The position numbers were made by a program, and so were the translations under genes. The notes under the pieces are model-generated. The model saw only the letters and a program-made list of their open reading frames with translations. It did not search any database and was not told the origin of the DNA. Of a DNA stretch of 64,000 nucleotides, positions 11,348 to 22,791 are shown in pieces (the stretch's first letter is position 1; each line of letters starts with the position of its first letter). Source of the DNA: Cylindrobasidium torrendii FP15055 ss-10 (taxonomy: Eukaryota; Basidiomycota; Agaricomycetes; Agaricales; Physalacriaceae); the NCBI GenBank assembly GCA_000934385.1, contig KN880471.1:62001-126000 (forward strand), read 5' to 3'.

Positions 11348-12347
11348 CTTGAAGTGTGTGTGACGCTGGGGCGAATTCGCCCGCCAGCGACTTGCGCCGG
11401 CACTGCTAGAGCGACTCAACCAACAAGGGCGGTTCTATAAGCATGAAGGAGAGGGAGGACGGTGATGGGGGAAGGGAAAGCGTCTGTCTCGTTGACGCAC
11501 TGCCCTATATATATTGCTGATCATCGAAGCAGATCGGACCGATCATCCGATGCAATGGATTCGCCGCAGGGACAACAAGATGAACGCGAACTTACTCGCG
11601 ATGGTTTGGCAGCCACGTTCTCGCGCGAATTCAATTGGTTTTTTTGTTCGACTTCACAACTTTTTAGTCAGCGAAGCGATTCAGCGCCCAATGCCTGAAG
11701 CGCTGAACATCCAACATCCGACAATCTGATGCACGTGTGCCACTTCCTCGCTTTTTCCTGCTCGAAAGGTCTGGCAGGAATACGAAATTCATTCGTATCT
11801 TTCGGTAGCCCGCAAACTGAGCCACGAGCAGATACACTCACCACGCCATAGATAGAGTTTCCACAGTCCACAAGTCCGCGGAGACAACGCCAAAGCTCTG
11901 TTCGCCGCCGCCTCACAATTGTCCATCGTTTACCGCTGTCAGTAAGCTGGGTTAGCATACCCTGTACCATGCTTCGTTTCCTCGATTTGCTGCTGCCGTC
12001 CCGACATGCGTCTGGCTTCTGTCTCTCGCTGCGGCTACGCTTTGCGACGAGCTGTCTCCCGCTTCTAATCCTGGAAAAGGACAGCTTGCAGCTGAGGGGA
12101 TTGTCAAGACTGAGAGCACTGGACTTCGCAAAAATTGTCTCCAGGAGCAATATTCTTTGGACTAGATAAAAGACACCTCGGCATACTCTGAAATTGCTCT
12201 GGACGCGTGTCACCACGATAGCAAAAGGTTCGCCTGAACCGACAACGCTGGCTCGGCCGATATGAGTATATAAGTCGCGGTGCATGATAGGACTCCATCC
12301 GTAGCATTACCCTCTGTAAAAACAATAATCATTATGGTCATAATACT
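11348..12347. other. 1-kb upstream region of the copper-fist gene
   Basis: It lies between the start of the copper-fist gene and the stop of the MFS gene, both on minus. A TATA-like TATATATAG (minus strand) sits near 11511. A minus frame at 11668-12285 is open for 205 codons but starts without context and shows no domain. I do not call it a gene. Confidence 0.4.
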
Positions 12348-15291
12348 TCACCTAATCCAGAAGCTAAGTACAATCGCTACACTGCACATGGCCGAGCACG
12401 CCATGAAGCCAAACGAAAATCCTTCTACGTTTTCACTAACGCTCAAAGACCACAACTATACAGGCAGTCAGTCATCCTTACAAGAAAATGAAGGTTTCGT
12501 CTAGCTGACTTACCCAACCGCCCAGCATCGGACCAATGCAACGCGCGAGACTGACCATGCTCTGTGCCACGCCGTTCGCTACGCCTACACTACGAGGTGG
12601 CGTCACTATCCAGCGGTTCAGCGCTCAGCCATCGCACTCTGGACCAAAGCGGGAGACGTACTATAGTTCAACAGGATTGCCACAGCGGTATATGCAAAAG
12701 TGCTGCCGCAGAACCGGATGGCGCTGTTTCCGGTGCATGGTCAGCTCGATGGGCAAAGACAAAAGACTGACGAGGTCACATACGTGCTGACGGCGAGAGC
12801 GGCCATTAGCACCAAGTTGCCGTCACCGCCTTCGCTGGCGAAAGGGCTGCGATAGAGGGTGACGGTAAGGTAGGCGGGGATGAAGAGCAACGATCCCAAG
12901 CGGAGCATGGCCAAATGCGAAAGAGGACCCCGCGGAGGGCTGTGTTTGAAGTCAGTGAACCTGATACTTAAGCGTCCTGCAGACGATGCATACCCGATTG
13001 TTGGATAAAGGAGGAATTGGAACATGATTTGGCACACACACATAAGCGCAACTAGTATGTAGTACCACTGAGTGTTGGCTGCAGAAAGAAAGAGGGGACA
13101 TAACTCACTCAGTTGTGCAAAGCGTCCTGCATTGAGATTGAGCCCGCCTGCATTATATTCGCTGGAAAGCTTCATCAGAAGAGGTCAACCAAGACTTCAA
13201 GGCGAGGCTCACGAAACAAGATAAGACATGAACACTTGGTCGTGCGTCGTTGTATGGAGGGCAAGTAGCGCGTACTGTAGAATGACTGCCATCGGCAGTT
13301 GTGAGTATGGGGATGGTTCAACCTCGTCTAGCAGTGGCGCGGCGATAGACTGGGCTGGAGATGCTCGTTGTCCCTCAATAATGGGCGGTAGACGATCCAC
13401 AGCCTGGGCGGGATCCCACGAGTCCGTGCGCGTGAGAAAGAGGTCTGTCTTCATCGTAGCAGTCGGTTCACGCACACCGGTGTTCGAAAAGATACCACTT
13501 GAAGTGCGTCGGACAGGTGAACCACTGTATGATTCAGGGATGGAGATCGTTCGCGTGAGAGGGATCCCAACATGCCGAGAAGGGCATAACGGCATCGATT
13601 GGGAAAGAGGCCGCCTGGATGTGGACCGACTGTGTCTCCCACAACCATCCGAGTCCCACTCACGATCCCGGTACGAGTGTGTCATGAATGCGCCGTCGTC
13701 TGTTTCGACAGTATCCGCTCCAGAATCATAGCCCATTCCGTTGATATCTTCTTCACCCCCAAAGGCGCCTTCGACTTCGATGCTCATTGCAGCAGCTACC
13801 CATAGATCAGACAGATCCCCAAACGAGCCGGCATGCCTGGAAAACAAGCGTTCTGCCAGATTGACAGGATTTTCATCCTGATCTCCTGGAGGTAGCAGTA
13901 GGCGCCGTCGTATGATGGAGCTCGCGTTGCTGCGAGTTGTGCGAAATGTCCCGTAGCCGACCCCTACCCTTCCTGAGCTCGATCCGGTCCATGTTCGTTC
14001 AAGCTCAAGCCTGACACCTCGAGGTCTTGTTGAAGACTCTCCAATGACGGATGACACGCGGTGAAGAGCCCCAGAAAGCTGTCTTGAGAGTCTGTGGCCG
14101 ATGAATAACGGGCTCGAGGGTGCATCGGCGTCGAGGGAGGTGAGCCTTGGTCTGATGGGTGCATCCACCGAATTCTTCTCCTGGGCGGGTTCTTCTGCAT
14201 ACTGTCGCGGGCCACCGTCGGGGCTGAGGAAGCATGCTAGCAGCCCGCCGGAAAAGGTCACCACAGCAGCCATCATGCATGGAAGGAGGTATGGGAACTC
14301 GATGAAGAGGGGAAGGTGTCCGAAAACCGATGGCCATTTGGATCCAGGCATCTCGACTGGCTAGAAGTAAGCATGTTCCAATATTCGGGCGGTGGAATAC
14401 GCACATGCACCACCCAGAATGGCTCCGGCAACGCCTCCAAGGCCCCAACAGAACCTAAAGCAAATTCAGCCGACTAGTTCTCAACGATAATGCGAAAATC
14501 GCTAACCCTAGGATGGCATATGCCCTGCCTTCATTACTCATGTCGGTAATGAAAGAGACTGAGCCCTTTGCTACACCGATAGCACCACCAAATACGCCTT
14601 GAAGAAGACGAACGACGATGGCTTGTGGGAGAGTGCTGCAAAGGCCAAACGCAACACAGCACAATGCGCTGCCAGAAAGTGAGACGACCAAAACCATCCT
14701 ACGGCCGTATCTGTCTGCAATGGTAGCCTGGGGAGGCTTGTTCAGGTATTAGAGCACACGGCGAGCAATGAACACACCCAGGCCATTGATGTCAAGAACT
14801 GCGTCAAAAAGAACATGGACACTAGATATCTGTGAGTCACAGAATGTAGCATAATGCAGCCAGAAAACACTTACCAAGTAGGCCAGTCCAGAATGCAACT
14901 TCTGCGTCGTCTTTGAATCCTCCGAAGCCTGCAAGAAACACGTGAGGACATCGCGATGTCGAGCACGTCGAGCGCACTATGGACCATGAACAGCATAAAA
15001 GGCCCGGATACATTAGCGCAGAGAAATTCCCCCAACATAGCCTGCATTTCACTATATCAGCGATGGAAGCGCAATGTGTGTCAGCAGTCGACCCACAATG
15101 GCAAGAACGACCATGGGCAGAATGGGTAGCGGCGTCTGAAAAGTGTCGTCTTGACTTTGCAAGACAGTTGGGATGGAGATGTCATTGTCGTCCTCGTCAT
15201 GTATACCGAACGTTGTGGCTGACAGTGAAATCTTGGCAGCGACACTTCTCAAAATGGCGCACGATGTCCTCTGGTGTTCGCCATCGTCCAT
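12348..15291 (-). CDS. MFS transporter with large central loop (YCR023C/ZIFL-like)
   Basis: Thirteen exons whose lengths add up to 766 codons. In order they start at 15291, 15041, 14928, 14821, 14727, 14454, 14356, 13161, 13051, 12939, 12723, 12605 and 12455. Introns are 48-60 bp. The joined protein has TM1 from TPLPILPMVVLAIAMLGEF, then FMVHSFGGF, VSMFFLTQFLTSMAW and ATIADRYGRRMVLVVSLSG, the classic MFS loop-2/3 D-R-x-GRR signature. VRLLQGVFGGAIGVAKG and GFCWGLGGVAGAILGGAFE follow. A Ser/Arg-rich cytoplasmic loop of about 260 residues lies between the two six-helix halves. The second half has AGGLNLNAGRFAQLIALM, IGPPRGPLSHLAML and GVANGVAQSMVSLARCIGPMLGGW. Substrate unknown; related proteins are drug or metal-chelate facilitators. 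It lies downstream of the copper-fist gene's promoter region. Confidence 0.85.
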
Positions 15292-15887
15292 TGACTCTAT
15301 GCGTTCCAGAATGAATTTGCAGAAGGGATTTGAGGCAAGAGGCGGGCAGATAGAGAAACCAGCTTTGTTATCGGGACTGGCCTAAGCTATATGTAACGAC
15401 GCGCCAAATTCGCGCACGCGTGAATTTGGCATTCGTCGAATGCTGATGGAATAGCGAAATGCCCGCCAAGTGGGGCGCAGCGTCAGCGTTCGTGATTCTT
15501 GCAGCCGCCGTGATAAGAGAAAGCGTGTCCGTGGTGCGCTGACTGAGAGAGAGATACTATTGCGGTTGTTCTTAGGCTGAGACTGCATATTTGGAGCGTT
15601 TGCCAGATAAGAGGACCCCGAATGAGATAATTTCATGTTGCGACACGCTTTTAATCCGTTTCCTGAAAGCGATTCTGAACTGGAAGGTGAAGAACTCGTC
15701 CGTTCATGAAGGTTAAGAAGGAAGGTGTTTATTATGATCCACCGCGTCCCGGATTCAATTCGGCCCAACGGACCGACTGCTACATGTAGTGCTTGTCTCC
15801 TCCTTCCAGTCGACGCCATTGTTGGGGGCTCATTTCTGCTGCTTAGTCATTCGAGAACTCCTGGAACGCTTGTCGCGGTCACTTGTT
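15292..15887. other. divergent intergenic region
   Basis: It separates the MFS gene (minus) from an F-box-like gene (plus) and should hold both promoters. A minus frame at 15382-15819 has no recognisable content. Confidence 0.35.
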
Positions 15888-16901
15888 ATGTCTTCCCCCC
15901 AACAGCCGATGCGCGTCACACTACCATTCGAACTCATCATTCTCATCCTCGAGACCACTGTGACCATTTCTCCTCGTGCTGCCCCAACCATTGCTATCGT
16001 GAGCCGCGATATAAAACCTTGGTGAGTTGTAGGCTGCAAGATAATAACTCATTACTCAATTCTGTACAGGATTGACAGCGTCTTATACGGCGCCATTATT
16101 CTGCGGGATTGGCACCAAGCAAGTCTACTGTACGAAACGATTGAAGCCAGAACATCTACGGACCCCACATTCTTCTCACGGACCGTTCGTGTTCTCTCTC
16201 TTCCGAATACCATAAACGACTCCGCCATGGTAGCCAGCATCATAAACGCTTGCTCTGGAATATCATCCCTCACCATTCCGTTATCATACGCGACAAGCAC
16301 ACACAACATCCCGGAAATGCTCCCTTCCTTTCGCTGCCTTCGAAACCTCTGCATCTCCTTTCTCGAATCGCAGGCACCTTTCGATGGACTGGTTTCGATG
16401 TTTCCGCCCACACTCGAACGCATCATCGTCGATGGCTTCGTGCAACCCATGCGTCCTACTTTCTGGGCGTCTCTCAGCCGAATTCCCATCGTCACACATA
16501 TTTTGCTGCGCCTATGGGTCATCTCGCCCACCGAACTCGTGGAGAAAGCGGACAGTCTGCGCGACATACTCCGCGGGTTCATGCCTGACAGTGCACTGCG
16601 TATATTCGCCGTGACCATTGCTACAATCCACAACCCCTTCCTCGACTTTCCTGTCTCTGAGTTGGAGGTCTTCAAGGAGATTGACGACCAACGGCTGGTC
16701 GCATTCCTCATGGATGACCCTTACTCCCCGTTCAATCCTGATTCGTGCCCCCTCCCTCTGAAATCGTTTGTGGGCTTTCTAGCGATGTCAAGATGGGATA
16801 GCCGCAACAATCCTGATGAGGACTTTTGGGTAACCGCTGAGAAGGTTATAAGCTTGCGCCAGCGTAAACTAGGAAAAGTAGCGAGGAATGATGAACAGTA
16901 G
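15888..16901 (+). CDS. F-box-like/LRR-type orphan protein
   Basis: Two exons (15888-16021 and 16070-16901; intron 48 bp, GTGAGT..ACAG) give 321 aa. The N-terminus MRVTLPFELIILILETTV matches the LPxELIxxIL pattern of short F-box-like starts found in large Agaricomycete orphan families. It is followed by VSRDIKPWIDSVLYGAIIL. The body carries Leu-rich, regularly spaced segments (LTIPLSY, LRNLCISF, LERIIVDGF) that look like degenerate LRR strands. Such proteins are often substrate adaptors of SCF ubiquitin ligases, but here that is only inference. ATG chosen because it starts the only frame entering the F-box-like helix. Confidence 0.7.
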
Positions 16902-17084
16902 CACGACACTATGTACTTACATAGATTACGACTTTACTAATACTCTGCGTCTGGGAATGACCATTGATTCAAGGACACAAACCGCGCACTTCTCTCTGTA
17001 CAATGACGAAAATGCATGCTTCCAGCTGAAAATCTCGAATTTCGATTGAGCTCAAGGTACAAAAAACAGTCCGCGAGGTATACA

Positions 17085-18391
17085 CTATAGCTTAGACTGA
17101 GGCGCCTTCTTCACATACGCGATTCCACCTCCAAGAGCAACCTTCCCCGTGGTCACATTCTTCGTGATAAAGGACACCTCCGTTGTCCCATTCGGTCCCG
17201 GGCCAACCTCCCAAGCCTGTGTCTCCAGCGCTTCTCCAGGCTTGACTGGTGCTGTGAAACGCACGCCATACAGCACTAAGCTTTGTGGGTCATTGCCGCC
17301 AATAGCTTTAATCAGTGCGCGCGCGCCGAAGCCGAACGTCGAGAGCCCGTGCAGGATAACACCGCCAAAGCCTGCCGCTTCGCCAATCTTTGGGTCTACA
17401 AATCATGGTCAGTAAGTTGATGGACTGAAATGCCAGATGGAGGACTGACAAATGTGCAATGGGTTGTAGTCGCCGCTGAGGCGGAAGATGATAGCTTGCT
17501 CAGGTGTCGTCTGGTCCTGAACAATCCAATCTGGCTTGCGGTCCTTGGGTATGGGCTTTGCAGTTGGAGGGCCCGCGATGAATTTGTTGAAGTTCTTGCC
17601 TGTAGCCTTGGCTCCAAGATTGAAAGTAGAGCTCTGCACGAGTTAGGTCAGAGACTGAACAACAGTGCGATGGGTCACGCACATAAAGACGGGCGTATGG
17701 GGTGCCATCTGGAGAGACAAGTGTATTCTCTGCCATGACAATGATGCCACTCTCTATTCGAGCAGTAAGAATCTAAGGATGACCAGGGAATGTATGGCGC
17801 ACTGTTCTCAGACACGCCGGTGTATCGTGTCTTCCACTTCCAGCCAGATCCACTAACGAGTGGGAGCTTCTTCAATACCTCGATAGATTGGCTGCCGTGA
17901 ACCTGAGCGCCGGCAGATAAGTTACATGTAGCACAACCTGAGGGCGAGCCATACCATCTTGTTAGGGTTCATAGGTGGAAGTCCAGGCGCAGCTGTTCCG
18001 AAGGTCTTCGCTGCGTCCGCAAAGAGGTTGACGTCTTGAGTAGCGCCCTTGAGTGCAAGTACAACTGGGTAGGTCGGCAGTGCCGAGAAATTCGGGTCTG
18101 CAGAATAGAGTTGTCCATGTGAGCCGCGATGTCAGATAAGTACGGGCGATGCAGCCTACCGAGCTCTGTGCAGCGGTTAGAACAGCGAAAGGCGCGTAGA
18201 ATGATTGCGCACCATAGACGACAGACAAATCGTCGCTCTTTGCGCCGACACCAACAGCGTAGGTCAGCAAGTCGCGCTTGTTCCATGCAACCTAATGCAT
18301 TTTGTCAACTTATGCGCATTGGCGAACGTGTATAACACACATCCTTGTCGGGAGCAACGTATCCAACTGCTTTTCCAAGGTCGGCAGACAT
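17085..18391 (-). CDS. hydratase 2 (MaoC-like, peroxisomal 3-hydroxyacyl-CoA dehydratase)
   Basis: Eight-exon model of 314 aa: 18341-18391, 18213-18291, 18160-18165, 17955-18097, 17803-17902, 17683-17753, 17450-17633 and 17085-17395. The N-half hot-dog fold has AVGVGAKSDDLSVVYELDP, ALPTYPVVLALKG, PNKMVHGSQSIEVLKKLP and SGWKWKTRYTGVSENKSG. The C-half has FRLSGDYNPLH with the catalytic Asp and His of hydratase 2, then AGFGGVILHGLSTFG and VRFTAPVKPGEALET. The protein ends in SKL, the canonical PTS1 peroxisome signal, so beta-oxidation of enoyl-CoA in peroxisomes is strongly supported. The third exon is only 6 nt (AGCTCG) and is required to restore YELDP. Oddity: the residue after LHI is Tyr with the only usable donor (GTCAGT), where I would expect Asp. 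Confidence 0.92.
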
Positions 18392-18404
18392 AATTGTAGA
18401 GTTG

Positions 18405-18426
18405 TGGTGGTGGTGGTGGTGGTGGT
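18405..18426. repeat. (TGG)7 microsatellite
   Basis: Seven consecutive TGG triplets lie just upstream of the hydratase start codon at 18391. They fall in its 5' leader or promoter on the opposite strand. Confidence 0.9.
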
Positions 18427-18923
18427 CAAGTGGAAAGAATTATCAGCTACTAGTACTGGCACCGGCTATAGCGAGCCGACCCCGCATTGTGTGATTTCCG
18501 GCCTTCGTCATGGGTCTGGGGAATTGTCCCGACGCGGAGAGCGATTGAAGACCAGACGAGGATGAAGATGAAGAGCAATGTGGATAAAAACAAAAGAAGA
18601 TAAATCCACTCTGTGTTGCGGAGGTCCCGCAAGCAAATCCAATTTGGACCAATTGATGCACCGACGCCACTTCTCGCTCGGTGTTGTAGTAGCCGAGTCT
18701 CCTTTTGGAAGAAAGGTGAATGCGCGTGCATATAAGTGTCCTTTCATGTCGACCTGACCTGGACCTGACAGTGACAAAAATCCCATCTCAAGCAGGGTAT
18801 AAGCTATATATATCCTCATTCATGGTAGAAATCTGCCTGGCGATTGTGCTGTGTCCAGGAGTGAAACACGAAGGCACTATATTTAAATCTCTGCCTCATT
18901 CACCTTTCCTTTCCCCCATCACC

Positions 18924-20050
18924 ATGGCCTCAAGCTCCTCATCTCCTCAGATTACGGACGATGATATTCTGGCGCTTTTCGCGCCCCCAGCATATGAACA
19001 TCCTCCATCCTACAACGCAGACACCGCGGCCCAGCGTCCCGCTTTGGCAAAGATTGTCGTCCTACCCCAAGAGCAGCAAGAATTCGATGCCCCCTTCGTC
19101 CGTGCCTATCCTCCCTCATTGCAGCCATTCTCCGTGTCCGTGGAAGATTGGATGCAGTTCTGCGATGGCCTTGGTATAGCAATGGCTGGCAGTCCACCCA
19201 TGGCCGTCGTGAATAATGCTGGCAAAATCCTAGGCTTTTCTCCAGGGCCCATTGCACTGATAACAGGGACAATACAAGGTACGGGCTCTCCTTGTCCTTC
19301 GAGGAGGCATCAGACTGAATCGCACTATGCACAGCCGGGGCCAAGGCAGGCGCACGCATGATGTCCAAAACGATAACGGACAAGTATCTAGCACGCGCCA
19401 ACAAGGCGTACTTCGCCCCCAGAGGCCTCTGCGTTCGACTATGCAAGACTCCCGCCGCACGTTTACTCGCTCGACCAGATGCACATAGTTCCACCTCTAC
19501 TGCTTCACAAGTCGCCAAGACGGCGCAGGCGGTAGTGCTGCATATTCCCATCGTGCGCGCAGTCGTGACGCGGTTCATGTCGCCGGTAGACCACATCGAC
19601 TACTCAAAGTCGCCCATGCAACGCCATTTCGCAGCCCTTGACTGTGAGGGGGCTATCGCAGAGCTGGATTTCGATGTACCCCCACCGAAGGCGCCGGAGG
19701 GTATGGCGCAGAAAGTGAGGGAGATGGCCATCTCAATGGAACGCAAGAGAACAGCAAGAAGGCAGGAGGTCAAGGCCTGGCGCGACGAGCGGCATGCTCG
19801 TCGACGCGGTGGGCGGGAGCGTGTTATGGCGCAAATAGATGCCAGGAAGGAGAAGAACGCGCTGGAAAATCTGCTTTGGCTTGTGGTTCTGACAGAGGAT
19901 CAGGACGCTAGCATAGAGCGGCGAGAGATGGCGGACTCTGACGCCGAGGTCAGAGTCACTGAGGGACAATTGGAGGAATTGAAGAGGGAGTACGTCGAGA
20001 GTGAGACGCTCCATACCGAGGAGAATACTCTCGTCCACGAGAAATCGTAG
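18924..20050 (+). CDS. fungal orphan family protein, tandem copy 1
   Basis: Two exons (18924-19278, 19335-20050; intron 56 bp) give 356 aa. Conserved parts shared with the next gene: DDDILxLFxPPxY at the start; the block FDAPFVRAYPPSLQPFSVSV; WMQFCDGLGIAMAGSPPMAVV; ILGFSPGPIALITGT; then TDKYLARANKxYFxPRGLxVRLCKTPAxRLLA; LDCxGAIAELDFxVPPPKAPEGM; and a basic C-terminus with NALENLLWLVVLTEDQDASIE. I recall this RAYPPSL..FxxFxDGLN..GSPP layout from uncharacterised proteins across fungi; no function is known to me. The Gly/Pro-rich hydrophobic segment may contact membranes. ATG chosen from its AxxATGG context and TATA-like AT-rich sequence upstream. Confidence 0.8.
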
Positions 20051-20334
20051 CATTGGCCATGCGTACTTATCGTAAGGTGCAAGGTTATGCACAGGTTATC
20101 CAGGTTCTTTATGAAGAAGGTCCATGCCATCATGATCATGACACAGCCTGGCAATTGAACATATACTTGACGCTGGGCTCGCAGCCCGTTATGTTCAAAC
20201 ATGAAGCGATGAATCTAAGAATATCACTGGTAGGTATCTCGCTCAATGAAGCACCGCCATAGCAAATGGGTACATAAGTAGACTGCTGCACAATAATCAA
20301 CGTGCTCACCGCTCTTCATATGTCTCACTCTGCC

Positions 20335-21672
20335 ATGATCTTGACACCAGCATCACCACAAGCGAACGACGACGATATTCTGTCGCTCTTTTCCCCTCCA
20401 CCCTACGCCAATACCCCTCCGTACAGCGAACAGGTCCCCCAGCGTCCCACTTTACCCAAACTCGTAGCGCTGCCGCAGACACAAACCGAATTCGACGCAT
20501 CGTTCGTCCGCGCTTACCCTCCGTCCTTACAGCCGTTCTCTGTCTCCGTGCAGGAATGGATGCAGTTTTGTGACGGTCTTGGGATAGCAATGGCGGGCAG
20601 CCCACCCTTAGCCGTCGTGAACACCGTCGGAAAGATCATCGGTTTCTCCCCAGGTCCAGTCGCGATGATTACGGGCACAGTGATGCAAGGTAAGGGCTCA
20701 GTGCAACACTGCACCTTCCTGAAAGCTGATCACACCCATGCAGTTGGCGCACAAGTGGGCACACGGTTGTTGTCCAAATCAGTGACGGACAAGTATCTGG
20801 CGCGCGCAAACAAAGAATACTTCTTCCCGAGAGGCCTTTCTGTCCGTCTATGCAAGACCCCTGCGGTGCGCTTGCTGGCTCGACCGGATAACGTGCCGAG
20901 TCCGACTTCGACGCTCTCCCAGGTGGCGAAGACGGCGCAGACTGTCGGTCTGCATCTGCCTATCGTGCGCAAAATTATGGCGCGCGCCATGTCGCCCGTA
21001 GACCCCATCGACCGCTCGAAATCGACTTTCGAACGCCAGATTGCGGCTCTTGATTGCGACGGGGCTATCGCCGAGTTGGACTTCAATGTTCCTCCGCCTA
21101 AGGCGCCAGAGGGGATGTCACAGAAAGCTCAAGAGCTGGAGTCGACGATGAATCAGAGGAGAGCGAAGAGGAGAGAAGAGAGGGCACAGAGGCAGATAGA
21201 CGATCAAAGGACGAGTAGAAATGAAGAACATAGGAGAAGCAGCGCAGAGAGGCCGACGAAGGGTGAGAGGAAGGAGGAGAGGAAGGAAGAAAAGAGAGAG
21301 CGGAAAGAGGAGAGAAAAGAAGAGAAGAGAGAGCGAAAAGAGGAAAGGAAAGAGGACAAGAGAGAACGGAAGGAGGAAAGGAGAGAGGACAAGAGAGAAC
21401 GGAAGGAGGAGAAGAAAGCGATGCGCGAAGAGCGTCGGGATAACCGTCGCGTCGAGCGAGAAGCCAAACCTGTCATGCAACAGATCAACGCCAGAAAGGA
21501 GCAGAGCGCGTTCGAGGGTTTGATTTGGCTTGTCGTGCTAACAAACGAACAGGACGCCGCTATCGAACATCGCGAGGTGGCCGATTCTGAATATGACTCT
21601 CGAGCTCAAGCTCAAGGGCCAGCGAAGTATCATGATGTCGACAACAAGCGTGTCGAAGTTCGAGACTGGTAG
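20335..21672 (+). CDS. fungal orphan family protein, tandem copy 2 with Lys/Glu repeat
   Basis: Paralogue of the preceding gene in the same orientation. Exons 20335-20689 and 20744-21672 share the intron position and phase of copy 1. The 54-bp intron is stop-free and a multiple of three, so it passes as coding; splicing (GTAAGG..GCAG) matches copy 1. The start at 20335 (GCCATGA) aligns with the copy 1 start; another ATG lies at 20320. Unlike copy 1 it has a very charged insert of Lys/Arg/Glu near the C-terminus (21240-21440) built from 11-residue units, probably a long single helix. The conserved LIWLVVLTNEQDAAIE block follows it. Function unknown. Confidence 0.8.
   Translation: MILTPASPQANDDDILSLFSPPPYANTPPYSEQVPQRPTLPKLVALPQTQTEFDASFVRAYPPSLQPFSVSVQEWMQFCDGLGIAMAGSPPLAVVNTVGKIIGFSPGPVAMITGTVMQGKGSVQHCTFLKADHTHAVGAQVGTRLLSKSVTDKYLARANKEYFFPRGLSVRLCKTPAVRLLARPDNVPSPTSTLSQVAKTAQTVGLHLPIVRKIMARAMSPVDPIDRSKSTFERQIAALDCDGAIAELDFNVPPPKAPEGMSQKAQELESTMNQRRAKRREERAQRQIDDQRTSRNEEHRRSSAERPTKGERKEERKEEKRERKEERKEEKRERKEERKEDKRERKEERREDKRERKEEKKAMREERRDNRRVEREAKPVMQQINARKEQSAFEGLIWLVVLTNEQDAAIEHREVADSEYDSRAQAQGPAKYHDVDNKRVEVRDW
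21292..21420 (+). repeat. coding tandem repeat, 33-bp units
   Basis: At least three full units encoding KRERKEERKEE/D-like 11-mers start at 21292, 21325 and 21358, with a partial fourth at 21391. The plus strand is nearly all purine. The unit is absent from tandem copy 1, so it expanded after the duplication. Confidence 0.85.
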
Positions 21673-22791
21673 CTTAGATAGTCCGTTCTTAAGGCCAACC
21701 TGCCGGAATTTACATTCATCGCCATTTCATTTCCAGCATTGATTGCGCGGTACACTTCAGACGAACTGGGCGAGGCCAATTCATGATCCTGGGCCATTCA
21801 CACAAGTAGTTGGTTGTTGCTGTTGTGGCAATGGTACAATTGTGATTTGCGAGCAACCAAAACATCAGACTACACATCGGTGGATAGGGTAGTGCGTAGA
21901 CTGCAAGCGCTTCTCCATCTGGTCGCGTGAGAACAAGCGCGTTGACATTGACAGTGGCAGAGGACGCCGCGCGATGCGACTGCCCAAGGCTTGACAATGC
22001 ATGCTAGGTCGATTCGATTACTCTTCGGGGACAATCAGCGACTGGACATGGGCAAGAAGGATAAGACGCACTGGAGCGGGCTCTCATTTTTCTGCGCTTG
22101 CGCCTGAGACGGCGAGACCTCTTCTTTTTCCACTTATCTCTCATCCTGATGCAGATATTAGCACGATATCGCGAGAGATAGCCAAAGCACGACGCACTTG
22201 GGTTCGATGTAGTGGAACTTAGGATGACCAACGCCTTCAGATTCGACTAAGGTCACAATGGATCAAAACTGTACAGTTGACGTAATGAGTTCTCACGGTC
22301 TATGACGTGACTAGTGTGGCGCAGTGTCGTAATGTGGGGTCGGTGATATCACCGGGATCGCGGAGAGATTATTGAATTTAATATCACTTTATGGATGGTC
22401 TGCCAATCCACATATCCAGATGACAGACGAAGCATCCGTATACGTACTCTCTGAATCCCATCACTTTGTCGCGAACTTGTGTTGAAACTGCTATAGTTTA
22501 CTCGCCCCCATATTATCAGAAAGTCCATAAACTGTACACAATGTCGGGCACTCCTCTAAAGATGATCGCGCGCCTATCAATGCAGGTACTTGTCACATGA
22601 TCGCGTCACTCCTTGTCGCTTGTCGCGATTTATTGCGAATAAAGCATGGGGTTGTGCCAGCAGGAACCATAGAACACGGCTTCATTCATGACTGTCTTTC
22701 CACGTTTGGCGGCGTAAAATTTTTCTTTCCATCGAGCTGATGCAACTCGGAATCCACTACGATTATTCATCAACTTTGCATTCCTGCCACC
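21673..22791. other. 1.1-kb intergenic stretch
   Basis: No supported gene. Several short AT-rich patches and palindrome-like ATGACGTGAC-type words near 22300 could be regulatory. No domain or RNA was recognised. Confidence 0.35.

Noticed and set aside
11668..12285. Minus-strand open frame of 205 codons
   Set aside because: It has no recognisable motif and irregular composition, and it lies in the upstream region of the copper-fist gene.
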